From NCBI RefSeq assembly GCF_018687715.1, contig NC_056753.1, forward strand, positions 7,717,501-7,781,500: DNA of 64,000 nt, in the 5' to 3' direction. Source of the stretch: Carya illinoinensis. Its lineage: Eukaryota > Streptophyta > Magnoliopsida > Fagales > Juglandaceae. Within the stretch, counting starts at the first letter, position 1. The number at the start of each line of letters is the position of its first letter. A program made the position numbers and the translations under genes. This document shows positions 1-9,700 of this stretch, in pieces. A model generated the notes under the pieces. The model had not been told where the DNA came from. It did no database searches and saw nothing but the letters and a program-made list of their open reading frames with translations.

Positions 1-660
1 GGAAATGACTCTTGTTTATCAATTCACACAAGAATATACAAATTTAATAAAGCAAGACAACAATAAAACCAATGATTTAATTACTACATAGGTTCATACA
101 AGTCTTTCGATCTCTATACTTACCTATGCTGAAATATTCAAGATCTATCCTATGATTCCCTCTTTCGATAGCAAATCACAAGATTAAAAATCATCTAATC
201 AATGGCCAGTCAATTAGAAGCAATAAACTCAGAATAAATCAGATAAACAAAGAGAGAATTGCATTAAATTAGCGTAGACAATCAAGTATAGTTCGGAAAT
301 AGGTTACATCGTTTTCCTAGAATAAAGAAAATTTAGCTCATGCTAGAAATGGAATTCAACATAAACGAGTTCACCATAATCGTTCTGAGAAGATTGAAAA
401 AAAATAAACACTAAAAAATCCTCCTTGCAGCCGCAACTCGTCTTCAAAAGCTCAAGGGAACGATTCAACGCTTTTCTCTCGTTCGTGCTCGTATATGATT
501 CCAACGTACGTGCAATAATTGGAATTCCCTCTCCAAAACAGATGATTTGAATCCCTCTAGCTATGTTTTTCTGTCCCAAGAAGTGTTCTCCAGTCCAAAG
601 TCGCGGCCCTAGAGTATAAAATTGCTTTTATATGGTGTGATGGCGAAAAACCTAAAATCT
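1..660. other. Intergenic, nothing recognised
   Basis: AT-rich sequence with no recognisable gene. One short open frame on the minus strand (343-579) matches no family I know and has no supporting context. A TATA-like GAGTATAAAATTG at about 613-625 precedes the CTCGAGCG repeat block and could belong to the edge of a retroelement. This is unproven. Confidence 0.4.
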
Positions 661-674
661 GTCAAAATACGATG

Positions 675-925
675 TTCGCTCGAGCGGGGTGTCGAGCGCA
701 CATCGAGCGTTCGACTCTGTCTGATTTCGCTCGAGCATCCTGTCGAGCGCACGTTGAGCGTTCGACTCTGCCTGATTTCGCTCGAGCGGCCAATGTCTCT
801 GCTCGAGCGATCTTTGTTTTTCAGCAACCCGCTCGAGCTCCCTGTCGAGCGGCAGTCGAGCATTTGAATTTGCCTAAATTCGCTCGAGCGGCCAAAAGCC
901 TCCGCTCGAGCGAACTTGTAAAATC
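675..925. repeat. 51-bp tandem repeat rich in CTCGAGCG
   Basis: Units begin TTCGCTCGAGC at 675, 726 and 777, an exact 51-base spacing. A more diverged copy begins near 880. Each unit carries the palindrome CTCGAG inside CGCTCGAGCG plus a second GTCGAGCGC-type word, so the block is much richer in GC and CpG than its surroundings. Overlapping open frames on both strands are by-products of the repeat and should not be read as genes. It lies just beyond the downstream end of the decayed gypsy element; whether it belongs to that element is unknown. Confidence 0.75.
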
Positions 926-1149
926 TGCAATATGAAATTTTGCAAGTCATCAGGTCCTGACATAAGGAAATTCTTCCCAATCAACAAGTCTTGATCACTT
1001 TCAAAAAAGAATTTCCCCTTCTCTTTCTTTTGTACCCCATTCAGGTTTTATAGGGGCTTCATTTATATTTTTGCCTTGAACTTCTTCGGACTTCAATTAC
1101 CCATTCAGACACCATGAGGCCCAAAAACTTATCAAACACTCACCAAAAG

Positions 1150-1345
1150 TGCACTTGGTATGGTTAAGATCCTATATCTACATAGCACCACGAAGGCTTC
1201 CCTCAAGTCCATCACGTGGTGGCTAGGCTCCTTGCTTTTGACCAACAGATCTTCCATGTAGACCTCCATGTTTTGTCCAATTTTCTTTTTGAACATACAG
1301 TTCACCGGCCTCTAATATATTGCTCTTGCATCTTTCAATCCGAAC
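1150..1345 (-). pseudogene. Gypsy reverse transcriptase remnant
   Basis: Minus-strand translation gives NMEVYMEDLLVKSK and, after a gap, DLREAFVVLCRYRI, the RT palm segment of plant gypsy elements. The expected double aspartate reads E-D, which would inactivate the enzyme. Sequence downstream (below 1150) no longer resembles RT. Confidence 0.7.
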
Positions 1346-2305
1346 AGCATTACTTAGTAACAATATAAGCCTCAGTCAATTATGAATGAGGTTTTCTCCT
1401 AATCTTCCTGACTTATCCGAATATGGTTATACTCGAAGTATGTGTCCATGAAGCTAAGCGTTCGCTACCATGAAGTCTATATCAGATCAATTTGTGGTAG
1501 GGAAAGTTGTCTTTCAGGCATGCTTTATTTATGTCAGTGAAATAAACACATCTGCCATTTTCCTTTTTCCCTTTTTAAGAGTACGATTTTTGAAACCCAG
1601 TCCAATTAATGGACTTCTCAGATGAACTCTACCTCTAAGAGGCACTCAACTTCTTCTGTTATGGTTGTGTATTTCTACTCACTAAAACTTCTTCACTTTT
1701 TTCTTACCTTCTTAACTTCTAGGTGCACAAGGTGATGCTCTATAACTTTGAAATTGACTCCCAGCATATTTCCGCGACTCTATGCAAATACATCCCTATG
1801 CTTAATCAGGTGTAGCCTCAACTTCTAAGGCCTGGTGTTAGTCTAGTGCTGATTCTGACCATTGCATTGTGTCAGTTTGGGTACAACATTACCAGCTCTA
1901 GAGAGGCTCATCGGGCTTTCTCTGTCATATACTACCTTCGTCTCACATCTCTACCCCTTGCTTTATTAACTTTGGGAGTGTTGGAAAGGTTTTCCCTTCC
2001 TCTACCCCTTTAGTAGTGCAAATGTCTAAACCTCCATTCTAAAGCTCCTGCATATAGCATTCATGTGACAAGACTTGCTCGCCCCATACTTTGCCTATTC
2101 CGCTAGACATCATAAACATTTTCTTTTAAGTGTTAGGTAGAGGTAATAACCCTCATCCTATTCAGTGTCAATCTAACAAGAGGCTAGGATGGCATTATAC
2201 GAGGTGTAGGCTTTAATGACTACAAAGTCTGCCATGACCATTTTCGTGCAAGGGGCTTACCCTGCCCAACCTGTCCCACCCCAAGTCCATCTTCTAAAAT
2301 GTGTC

Positions 2306-2524
2306 CTAGAACATAAAGTCAGTCAAGCTCCCATTATCAATTAGGATCCAGCGGATGGTGTAGTTTCTGACGAATAAGGTTACTACCAAGGCATATCGTG
2401 CAAGTATGATACCCAAGCACATTCTTCCTCGTTGAATATTCACGTGGTTTACCAATCGATCAAAAAAGAACACCTCTTCGTATTGCACCCTTATGGTGTG
2501 GGCCTTTCTGACCGACATTATCAT
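2306..2524 (-). pseudogene. Gypsy aspartic protease remnant
   Basis: A 72-codon open stretch on the minus strand contains ARYALVVTLFVRNYTIRWI followed by LIDNGSLTDFMF. This corresponds to the plant gypsy protease region, in which a small hydrophobic stretch precedes (V/I)DNGS. The catalytic-type D is retained. The surrounding polyprotein frame is lost. Confidence 0.7.
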
Positions 2525-2999
2525 GCCATTTCTAGCAAACCCCCGCAGCTATGGTCATGATCTCACCAAGTGGTGTGTTCGACCTATCAGGACTCTAGTG
2601 AGGAAAGATTCCTCTTCTATGGGTCTTTCTCCTACTTGAGCTTTCACTTATGCCACGTCCAGATGCCTTATTTGGGCAGCTCCCTGGTCAGTCATCAGGG
2701 GGAGGCTCATGTCTAACTACAAAGTGCCCTAACCTTTTTTCATTTTAGCCTGACATTGGGCATTACAACATTATCTAGTCGCGTGTCCCACTATCTTGTG
2801 ATAGGTGCAATGTGGTCTAGAGTCTTCATTGTTTGGTTTGCTATAATCACCCTGTTGCAACCGAACATCCTCGTCCCCCTCTATTTGCATGCTCAAATGA
2901 GCCAACTTGAATTCTAGAGTCGTTTATCTTTTTTTCTGTCACCACGATCACTTACTAGCTAGCCGATATTTTCTCGTCTTTTGGTGCTCTTACTTGTCT

Positions 3000-3720
3000 C
3001 CTTTACCTTGGGTCAACCAATGCTTTCAAATTGTCCTCTATCTTAAAAACTTTGCATGCCCTATCCATGAATTCAAGCAATGTTGTCGACGTTTTCCAAG
3101 CTAACTAGGCCATGAAAGGGCTCCTTGGCCATATATTGCCTAAGAGCGCAACCTACATTATTTTCTTATCCTGCTCATCTACGGTCAAGCATTCATTGTT
3201 GAATCAGGTGAGGTACACCTTCAAGCTCATCCCCTCACTGCTTTACCATGAGAAGAGATGCGACTGGTAGCCTTGGGCATCGACTAGCCATGAACTGGGT
3301 TAGGAATTGTCTACCCAACTCCTCGAAGCTGGCAACGGATCCCTACTTCAAGATTTTGAACCATTCCCTCATCATTCCCTTGAGAGCTAGTGGGAAGGTG
3401 TGGCACGCAATTTCTTCAAGAAACCCATGGAGGTTCATGTGGGCTTTAAAGGTTTCCAAATGCTCCATAGGGTCCTTGGATCCGTCTTATGGTTTGACAT
3501 TTGGACGATGTTCCCACGTGTTTCACTATTTCCTCATATTTATCCATGAGATTTCATAGGTTGTCTCGCATTCTCTTTCGTTCCTTCTTATGGTTCGAAG
3601 TGGCCTCTGCCTCCCCTTGTGACTCTTCATCGACTTGCTTGAGTGCTCTTGGTCCGTTTATCTGTCAAGTCCAGTGTTTCTTTGCCACAGGGCCTCATTT
3701 TCTCTCTATCCTCTCCATCT
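3000..3720 (-). pseudogene. Gypsy gag remnant
   Basis: On the minus strand around 3475-3345 the frame reads DPMEHLETFKAHMNLHGF, then EEIACHTFPLALKG and REWFKILK before a stop. This is the conserved capsid core of plant Ty3/gypsy Gag proteins. Flanking sequence continues in other frames, so the gene is broken by indels and stops. No zinc knuckle was recovered between it and the protease. Confidence 0.75.
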
Positions 3721-3820
3721 AGTTGTCTATAGACTCTCCCATCTCGGTCGTTTCTTGTCTGCAAGTTGTCTAGGAGCATGTAGCAGCAGGCATAACACGA
3801 CAATCTTAGATTCTATAGAC

Positions 3821-3828
3821 GGCACCAA
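3821..3828 (-). promoter_or_regulatory. Primer-binding site of the gypsy element
   Basis: In minus sense the sequence reads TTGGTGCCGTCTATAGAAT, the form of tRNA primer site found in many plant gypsy elements. It separates the LTR from gag and fixes the element's orientation. Confidence 0.55.
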
Positions 3829-3831
3829 CTA

Positions 3832-4250
3832 TTGATTTCAACTTCAGTATGCCTGCCACCTTCGTGCTACCTACAGACAAAATGAACGTCAATGGCTCAA
3901 AGTAGGGGTGCCTCTAATTCCTAAGCCAATTGATATTTCCATTGGTAGGTGCGTCTATCTATGTTTGCCCGAAAAAAGGATACATCTTTGGGCTTCCCTC
4001 CCCTCCTTATATACAGCCTAGGGGTTAGTGTAGCCTTCCCTTTTTTGGTAGCTTGACACTAGCCTGCCCTTTGAGGAGACACATCATAGCATTGAATGTG
4101 GTAACCTTTCTTGGGCTTCTGACCATCATGGCCTGACATGGGCATGTCCCTTAAGTGGACACTTTGGTGCATTTAATACAGTAACCTTTCCTGGATATGG
4201 AGTAAGGGGGGCCATTCCAACCTAACTTAATCATGAATCAAGTGGGCAAG
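3832..4250 (-). repeat. Probable 5' LTR of the decayed gypsy element
   Basis: This segment lies directly upstream (minus sense) of the TTGGTGCC primer-binding site. It contains a TATA-like TATATAAGG at about 4006-4016. The outer boundary is not clear because no second LTR is available for comparison. Confidence 0.4.
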
Positions 4251-4494
4251 GATGCATTGGCTCAACTCGATGGTGATGGTTCTCACAGGCTATACCTTGA
4301 GGACATGTCCGGATGGCCATGTTATCCCATAGAGTTCTCATTGTTGAGTCGTCCTTAACCTTGGGAGGAAAGGGTTCTAGGCCCACCAACCGTTGGCTTT
4401 TTACACATATTTTTCCTAACATGTATAACCTGATAAGTAAATGAATGCACAACTACTAAACTCTTTTCAAAATATACAACAAAAATCCAGTCAG

Positions 4495-4733
4495 AAAATT
4501 GTTCAAACATACCCACCCGTGTGTAGCCCAAGTGGTAAGGGCGAACTTGTGTGCATATGCCCCATGTCACATGTTCGAGTCCTCTATGATCAAACTGAAA
4601 TTTAAGTGAGAGGTCATGACGGTGGGTTATTGTGCTAGTCTCTCAAGAGTTTAGGTTCAATGGGTGAATCCTAAGAATTTTGTCGAGGGATTGTTCCGTT
4701 AAAATAAATAAATAAATAAAATTGTCCAAACAT
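4495..4733 (+). mobile_element. tRNA-derived SINE with target-site duplication
   Basis: Pol III box A-like TAGCCCAAGTGGTAAGG lies at 4524-4540 and box B-like GTTCGAGTCCT at 4573-4583. The element ends in an (AAAT)n-like tail at about 4701-4717. It is bracketed by AAAATTGTTCAAACAT (4495-4510) and AAAATTGTCCAAACAT (4718-4733), a 16-bp target-site duplication with one mismatch. The element proper is about 4511-4717. It sits between the gypsy relic and the upstream region of WTF1. Confidence 0.8.
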
Positions 4734-5315
4734 TAACCATGAAATATTTCGTGAAAGAGTGGTGTTAGAGCCATCAAGGATGCGTGCTGAAGTTTTATAT
4801 CGAGTAGTGTAATTTTTTTTCTTTTTTTTAAAGTATTTTTTAAACCCTTTTAAACATTATTTATAAAAAAAAAAATCACAATTCATTAAAAAAAATACTA
4901 CGTTAATCATTAAATAAAAATAAAAATCATTTCGGTACAAAAAAGTCGGTGGATAATGGGTTTATGGAAGTAGAATTTTCCTTCGTGAAATTGGGGGCCT
5001 ATAACGCCAACCTAGTCGAGCCCGACGAGAACTTAAAGCGTCTCTGTCACCGAGAAAAATTCGTTGCGAAGGGAATTTTAGCATTTGTGGATAAACCCCA
5101 ATATGCAACTTCTCCTTCCAAAACCCTAGGCTCCCGCTTCAGCCTCCAAATCTTAATCCTAAGCACAGTTGGTGAGTCCGATAACCTTCACCATTCTCAC
5201 TTCTTTCTGTCTATTACATTTTCTTTTCTCCTCTGCTTTCTTTTTTCACCTGAACTTTTTTCTTTTCTTTGATTTTTATGTAATTTTCTCTTGTAATACC
5301 CATAAGTTGCTCAAA
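4734..5315 (+). promoter_or_regulatory. Upstream region and 5' leader of WTF1
   Basis: AT-rich sequence to about 4940, then leader-like sequence. A telo-box, AAACCCTA, lies at 5121-5128; such boxes are common near transcription starts of plant translation and organelle genes. A consensus donor GGTGAGT (gt at 5172) and an acceptor-like ...CATAAG (ending 5306) could define a 5'-UTR intron 5172-5306, so that the mRNA joins just before the start codon. An open frame of 107 codons from 4949 crosses this leader and is not considered a gene. Promoter and intron are inference. Confidence 0.45.
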
Positions 5316-6878
5316 ATGAAACCTGAACTCATGGTCTCTTCTCCATCGACTTCTTCACCTTTGTTTATCTCATACAAGTATCCTTTTCTTCAAAAGCCGA
5401 AAGTATCTGTGAAATCCCATTTTTCCTTATCAACCATGAAGGCCGAGAAGTCACGGTTTTGGGGCGAAAGTTTGGTTTTGCAACAGACCAACGTTATTTC
5501 TGATAACCTGAGAAAAATCCATGCTCCATTTGGACCTGTAAGAGCTGCTGTGAAAAGAAGGAAAGAGCTTCCCTTTGACAACGTGATCCAAAGGGACAAA
5601 AAACTGAAGTTGGTGTTGAAGATAAGGAAGATTCTAGTGAGTCAACCTGATAGAATTATGTCTCTTAGAGAGCTAGGGAAGTATAGAAGAGATTTGGGTC
5701 TTGACAAGAAGCGGCGATTTATAGCTTTGTTGAAGAATTTCCCAGCGGTGTTCGAAATTATGGAAGAAGGGGCGTATTTATTAAAATTCAAATTAACGCC
5801 AGAAGCGGAAAGACTTTATATGGAGGAGATGAGGATTAGGAATGAGATGGAAGATTTGTTGGTTGTCAAGTTGAGGAAACTGTTGATGATGTCGTTGGAG
5901 AAGCGAATTTTTTTGGAGAAGATTGCCCATTTGAGGACTGATTTTGGTCTTCCGCTTGAGTTTCGTGACACAATTTGTCATAGATATCCACAATATTTTA
6001 AAGTTGTTCCGACCGCAAGGGGTCCTGCATTAGAATTAACTCATTGGGATCCTGACCTTGCAGTTTCAGCAGCTGAGTTATCTGCGGAAGAAAATAGATT
6101 AAGAGAGCTAGAAGAGAAGGATTTGATTATTGATAGGCCTCTCAAGTTCAATAGAGTAAGGCTACCCAAGGGCCTTAATCTTTCCAAGGGTGAGATGAGG
6201 AGGATAGGCCAGTTTAGAGAAATTCCTTACATCTCGCCTTACTCTGATTTCTCGGCACTCAGGTCGGGTACACGTGAGAAAGAGAAACATGCATGTGGAG
6301 TTATTCATGAGATTTTGAGCCTCACGCTTGAGAAGAGAACTCTTGTCGATCACCTCACTCATTTCAGAGAGGAGTTTAGGTTTTCTCAGCAGCTGAGAGG
6401 GGTGCTGATAAGGCACCCGGATATGTTTTATGTTTCCTTGAAAGGGGATAGAGATTCTGTTTTCCTCAGGGAAGCGTATCGGGATTCACAACTGATAGAT
6501 AAGGATCGTTTGCTGCTCATTAAAGAGAAACTCCGTTCTCTTGTTGCTGTTCCTCGATTTAGGGGTTCTCGGAAAACAGGTGCAGATATGGAAGAAGGAA
6601 TTGATAAGCCAAGATATGGAAGTGATGAAGAGGGAGAAGAGTTGTCTGATATTGATAATTTAATGAGTGATGCTGGGTTTGATGACGAAGACAATGATGG
6701 AGATTATGACGATTGGAGTGATGAAGATGATGACACGCCTCCGAACTTTGATGAAGATGTTGGATCTATGAGGACTGGAGAGAACAATAAGATTAAACAA
6801 GTGGGCGACTCAGCAAAAACTGATGAGAAGGAGCTTTCTCTAGAGTTCCCTGATGGTCGGCCTAGAGAACGCTGGTAA
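5316..6878 (+). CDS. WTF1: WTF1-like PORR-domain chloroplast splicing factor
   Basis: A 520-codon uninterrupted frame. The product matches the WHAT'S THIS FACTOR 1 family, plant organelle RNA-recognition (PORR) proteins that bind chloroplast group II introns and, in maize, act with RNC1 in splicing. Residues 1-70 are Ser/basic-rich and low in acid, fitting a plastid transit peptide. The PORR region runs from about residue 85 (PFDNVIQRDKKLKLVLKIRK) to about 405, including LGKYRRDLGL, FRDTICHRYPQYF and VDHLTHFREEFRFS. Residues about 434-482 form an acidic tail (DEEGEELSD, DDWSDEDDD), a known feature of WTF1. The start at 5316 was preferred to an in-frame upstream ATG at 5169 because the intervening 49 codons are hydrophobic, T-rich intron-like sequence between a donor and an acceptor. 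The ends match family length, and no break is seen. Confidence 0.93.
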   Translation: MKPELMVSSPSTSSPLFISYKYPFLQKPKVSVKSHFSLSTMKAEKSRFWGESLVLQQTNVISDNLRKIHAPFGPVRAAVKRRKELPFDNVIQRDKKLKLVLKIRKILVSQPDRIMSLRELGKYRRDLGLDKKRRFIALLKNFPAVFEIMEEGAYLLKFKLTPEAERLYMEEMRIRNEMEDLLVVKLRKLLMMSLEKRIFLEKIAHLRTDFGLPLEFRDTICHRYPQYFKVVPTARGPALELTHWDPDLAVSAAELSAEENRLRELEEKDLIIDRPLKFNRVRLPKGLNLSKGEMRRIGQFREIPYISPYSDFSALRSGTREKEKHACGVIHEILSLTLEKRTLVDHLTHFREEFRFSQQLRGVLIRHPDMFYVSLKGDRDSVFLREAYRDSQLIDKDRLLLIKEKLRSLVAVPRFRGSRKTGADMEEGIDKPRYGSDEEGEELSDIDNLMSDAGFDDEDNDGDYDDWSDEDDDTPPNFDEDVGSMRTGENNKIKQVGDSAKTDEKELSLEFPDGRPRERW

Positions 6879-7684
6879 ATTTGATAGAAGCCTGCTGTTT
6901 CTTTTGAAGGCCCCAACCCAGAGAGATTCAATTTTTTTTTTATAAGTGCCCAGAGAAATTCTCTGAGCGGGCTTTCTGCTTTTCTCTTGTACTGATATAA
7001 TACAAGCAGTGCTTGGTCATCATTCAAAGATAACGTGCAATCTCCTGCTTTGCAAGGCTCTGCATTCAAGGCCTGGACCTCCTTCCCTACATCTATGGTT
7101 CATGGCATTGCTGACGCAGGGTCATAAACTACAGGTTTCATATTCATCTCTGCCTTTATGTAACAGATTTATTGATTATCCCCATTGATAAGTCTAAGTG
7201 GCCATTTCCTCATTGCTTGTGCTTTTCAGTATTGTGAAGCTGAGATGTATGCTTTCTAACCGCATAACTGAGCCCATTCTTTGGGATGTACGACTGGTCA
7301 ATCTACTGGCCTTTACGAGGAATAATACATATAACCATAAAATATATAAATATCGTGTAATCATTTAAAAAAAAAAGAAATTTATTATTAAAAAATTAAA
7401 TTTTTTTATATTAATATCATATTTTATTCATTTTTTTTCAAAACAATTAAACGTGGGTTGAATAATTTAAGGTTGTAAATATCTTTTCTCGAGTTAAATA
7501 ATATATACACGAACAATTAATTTGCAGGCTGGTATATATGGAGGACACGTCCTCACATTGTTGACATGGTAAGTTCTCTAGCAAATCAAACCCTGCCGTG
7601 TCAACGTAGCAAATCAAGCCCTGCTATTTCACATCGCTGAATGGAAAGAGTTTCGTGACATGAAATGATAAGGCAAAACTAGGC
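6879..7684. other. WTF1 3' flank and AT-rich intergenic sequence
   Basis: The first ~300 bases probably hold the WTF1 3' UTR. At 7312-7490 the sequence ('atatcgtgtaatcattt' with A-runs, then 'ttgtaaatatctttt') resembles 37295-37450, so both are probably copies of one small AT-rich MITE-like repeat. No gene was recognised. Confidence 0.5.
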
Positions 7685-7960
7685 TCAGGCAATCAGCTCA
7701 AATGGTTGTAAAATTCTTGTGAGATTGCCGAGATTTCTTAAAGGTCTTGGGCTGGGGTATGCTCTCCCAGGTCTAAGGTTTAAATCTTTTTGGGTGTAAA
7801 TAATCTCTAGGGGTAAGGTTCAAATTTCTTTGAGTGCAAATAATTTCTATGACCTAAGGTTCAAATTTCTTTGAGTGCAAATAATTTCTATGGGTCATCG
7901 GATTAGAGAATATTTTTTTTTTTTAAATTACCTTATGTGAACTTACGGAATACTCTTTGC
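7685..7960 (+). repeat. SINE-like element with an internally repeated segment
   Basis: The head (about 7685-7770) resembles tRNA-derived SINE sequence ('cagctcaaatggttgtaaaa', then a TCTAAGGTT box-B-like word). A segment starting TAAGGTTCAAATTTC is then present twice in perfect form, 7814-7851 and 7855-7892 (38 bp each, period 41). A diverged third copy precedes them from about 7773. The repeat unit covers the box-B-like region. Confidence 0.6.
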
Positions 7961-8160
7961 TGAGGATTTGTGCACTCATGGGATTGGTCAGAATGTTGTT
8001 CCCAGATACCTGATGTCAATAAAAAAATAAAAATTAAATAAAAAGATTTCTGTAAATTTATATGATTATGTGCGTCGACATAAATTGTCTTGATTTCTTT
8101 TTCCAAGCTCATGCGAATGGATTCTTTTGAGATCTTCCTTGGCTAGTATTTCTTTTTTTT

Positions 8161-8521
8161 TCTTAGTGCATGTTTGGAATTGCGGTAGAAAATATAGCTT
8201 ATAACTTTAGGGTTTATAGCTTTTAACTTGAATAACAAGCTCTACTATTAAAAAGTTATTTACTATTTGGTAACCATGTCTCTAAAGCACTTTTAAAGTT
8301 AGTTATATTAATTTTTTAAAAATATACAGTTATCTGCAGGAGCTTTTCGATAAAAATTTCAATTTAGTGCTTTTTTAAAAAGTAGATTTTCAACTTTTTT
8401 AGATGATTAAAGTACTTTTTATAAATTTAATAAATATATCATTTTTTTCTTTAAAAGAGCTTTTAAACAATTAAAAACACTTTTTAAGCTTTCAAACTCA
8501 ATCTCAAACAGGCTTTTAGTG
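8161..8521. mobile_element. hAT-type MITE
   Basis: A non-coding 345-bp element (8169-8513). Its ends CATGTTTGGAATTG and, reversed, CCTGTTTGAGATTG match at 11 of 14 positions. Flanking 8-mers TCTTAGTG (8161-8168) and TTTTAGTG (8514-8521) match at 7 of 8, the duplication length of hAT elements. Part of the interior (GGTAACC, 'tagcttataac') recurs in reverse at about 26530-26640. Confidence 0.6.
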
Positions 8522-8536
8522 TGGATAAAGTACGAA

Positions 8537-8567
<31 letters not shown>

Positions 8568-8692
8568 GGGAAACCTCTCCAAGGCAGGGCCATTCGAACC
8601 CACCCATGTAGAGTAAATATCGGTTCCATGCATCGCACTCTTAGAAGTTTTTCTACACAAAACTGGTTAAATCACTAACTTTTTATTAGGAA
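8522..8692. other. Poly(T) tract and short unassigned repeat
   Basis: A T-run of about 25 bases (8537-8561) is followed by 'gaaacctctccaaggcaggg'. This could be the poly(A) end of a minus-strand retroposed sequence. Nothing more can be assigned. Confidence 0.35.
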
Positions 8693-8806
8693 GTGTAGCC
8701 CCACAGGACTGTTTGCACTGTCACAGTTAAACCTTGGACCTTGAAGGGAGTGATACCCCAACATCAAGGCTTTCACCACTTGAGCCAACCCCTTGGTGTT
8801 AAAGAA
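8693..8806 (-). mobile_element. Au-like SINE
   Basis: On the minus strand the sequence reads AGGGGTTGGCTCAAGTGGTG, a box-A-bearing head, followed by a box-B-like GGTTTAACTGTG and TGTGGGGCTACA. This is the layout of Au-family plant SINEs. Boundaries are approximate and no clear target-site duplication was found. Confidence 0.55.
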
Positions 8807-8894
8807 AGAAATTAAATTGATGTAAAGATTGACATAGATATACAATGAAGTGCAACCAAACATTAAACAGCCAAATCCTCTATTCGAGCTGACA

Positions 8895-9143
8895 TTACAT
8901 TAGCCTATCCTCCTTAAATGGTTTACTGAAATTACAAGCTCTAATATAGTTACTGAAATCTCCAATATTTTTGAGTACAGGCTCATGATAAGATAAAAGT
9001 AATTGTGCCACTGCTAGGAACTCAACAACTCTTTGAAAACCCAATCTTCGTGATGCAGACTGGAGCATTATCAAAAGGTATAACCATGATGCAATCCAAC
9101 TCGCAAGAACTTTAACAACAGATATTCCACCAATGTTGGTCAA
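8895..9143 (-). pseudogene. Unassigned 82-codon open frame, possible exon relic
   Basis: The translation is protein-like rather than low-complexity: it contains ISVVKVLASWIASWLYLLIM, RRLGFQRVVEFLAVAQLLL and CNFSKPFKEDRLM. That suggests one or two hydrophobic or HEAT-like helices. I do not recognise the family. No flanking exons were identified. It may be a captured exon or part of an undetected gene. Confidence 0.25.
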
Positions 9144-9700
9144 TAATCCGATTATGAATATATTAAGGAGTTATTTATTTTCTTTTTCCCTTTAAAAGGA
9201 GTAATTTATTCATCAAACTATGCCTCTGCTTTTGTTTTCTGTGATTCTGATGTTTATCTTCTCTTGAAGTTTTTCCAAATCAAGCTCATATAGGCGTCTC
9301 TTTTCAACCTGAAACTGCTTGATATGTGTTTATCGCCTTAGGCACTCATTTTCAGAATCAAATCATAAAGTATCGAAGGCTGGTTGTTTTCTGCAAGTAA
9401 TAGGTTTCGCTACACATCATCTTATACCACATACCACACATGTTTTAACTTCTTCTATTTTTTCTTTATTTTTTTTTATTCCTACAAAATTAATTGAAGA
9501 ATACTCAGCATCCCCACATCACATACTTGCTAAAAGAAAAAAATAAAAATATAAAAAATCATGTGTGATGTGTGGTGTAAGGATAATGAGTAGAATTATT
9601 CAAGTTAAAATGTTGCCTTTTTCTTGTATCAAATTAATTAGGTTATATCTAAATATATTTTTATTTAAAAATTATTCTTCTTGCTTTTTGAAATGCAAAA
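9144..9700. other. Intergenic, nothing recognised
   Basis: AT-rich sequence with simple A/T runs and no convincing coding, RNA or element signature. Confidence 0.4.

Larger units (their letters stand above)
1140..4250 (-). mobile_element. Decayed Ty3/gypsy retrotransposon, 3' end missing
   Basis: Read on the minus strand the parts occur in gypsy order: LTR-like promoter (about 4250-3832), primer-binding site (3821-3828, TTGGTGCC in element sense), gag (about 3720-3000), aspartic protease (2524-2306) and reverse transcriptase core (about 1345-1150). All coding parts are broken by stops and frameshifts. The RT active site reads YMEDL instead of the usual Y-x-D-D, so a catalytic aspartate is lost. 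No RNase H, integrase or 3' LTR was recognised, so the element is truncated. The TTGGYGCCG-type primer site and IDNGS protease motif suggest a non-chromovirus (Tat-like) lineage; this is inference. Confidence 0.75.

Noticed and set aside
622..980. Overlapping open frames on both strands in the CTCGAGCG block
   Set aside because: They are produced by the 51-bp repeat, have repeated RSSE/ARA-type words and no domain.
5390..6694. Antisense open frames across WTF1
   Set aside because: Shadows of the strongly supported sense gene; no family features.
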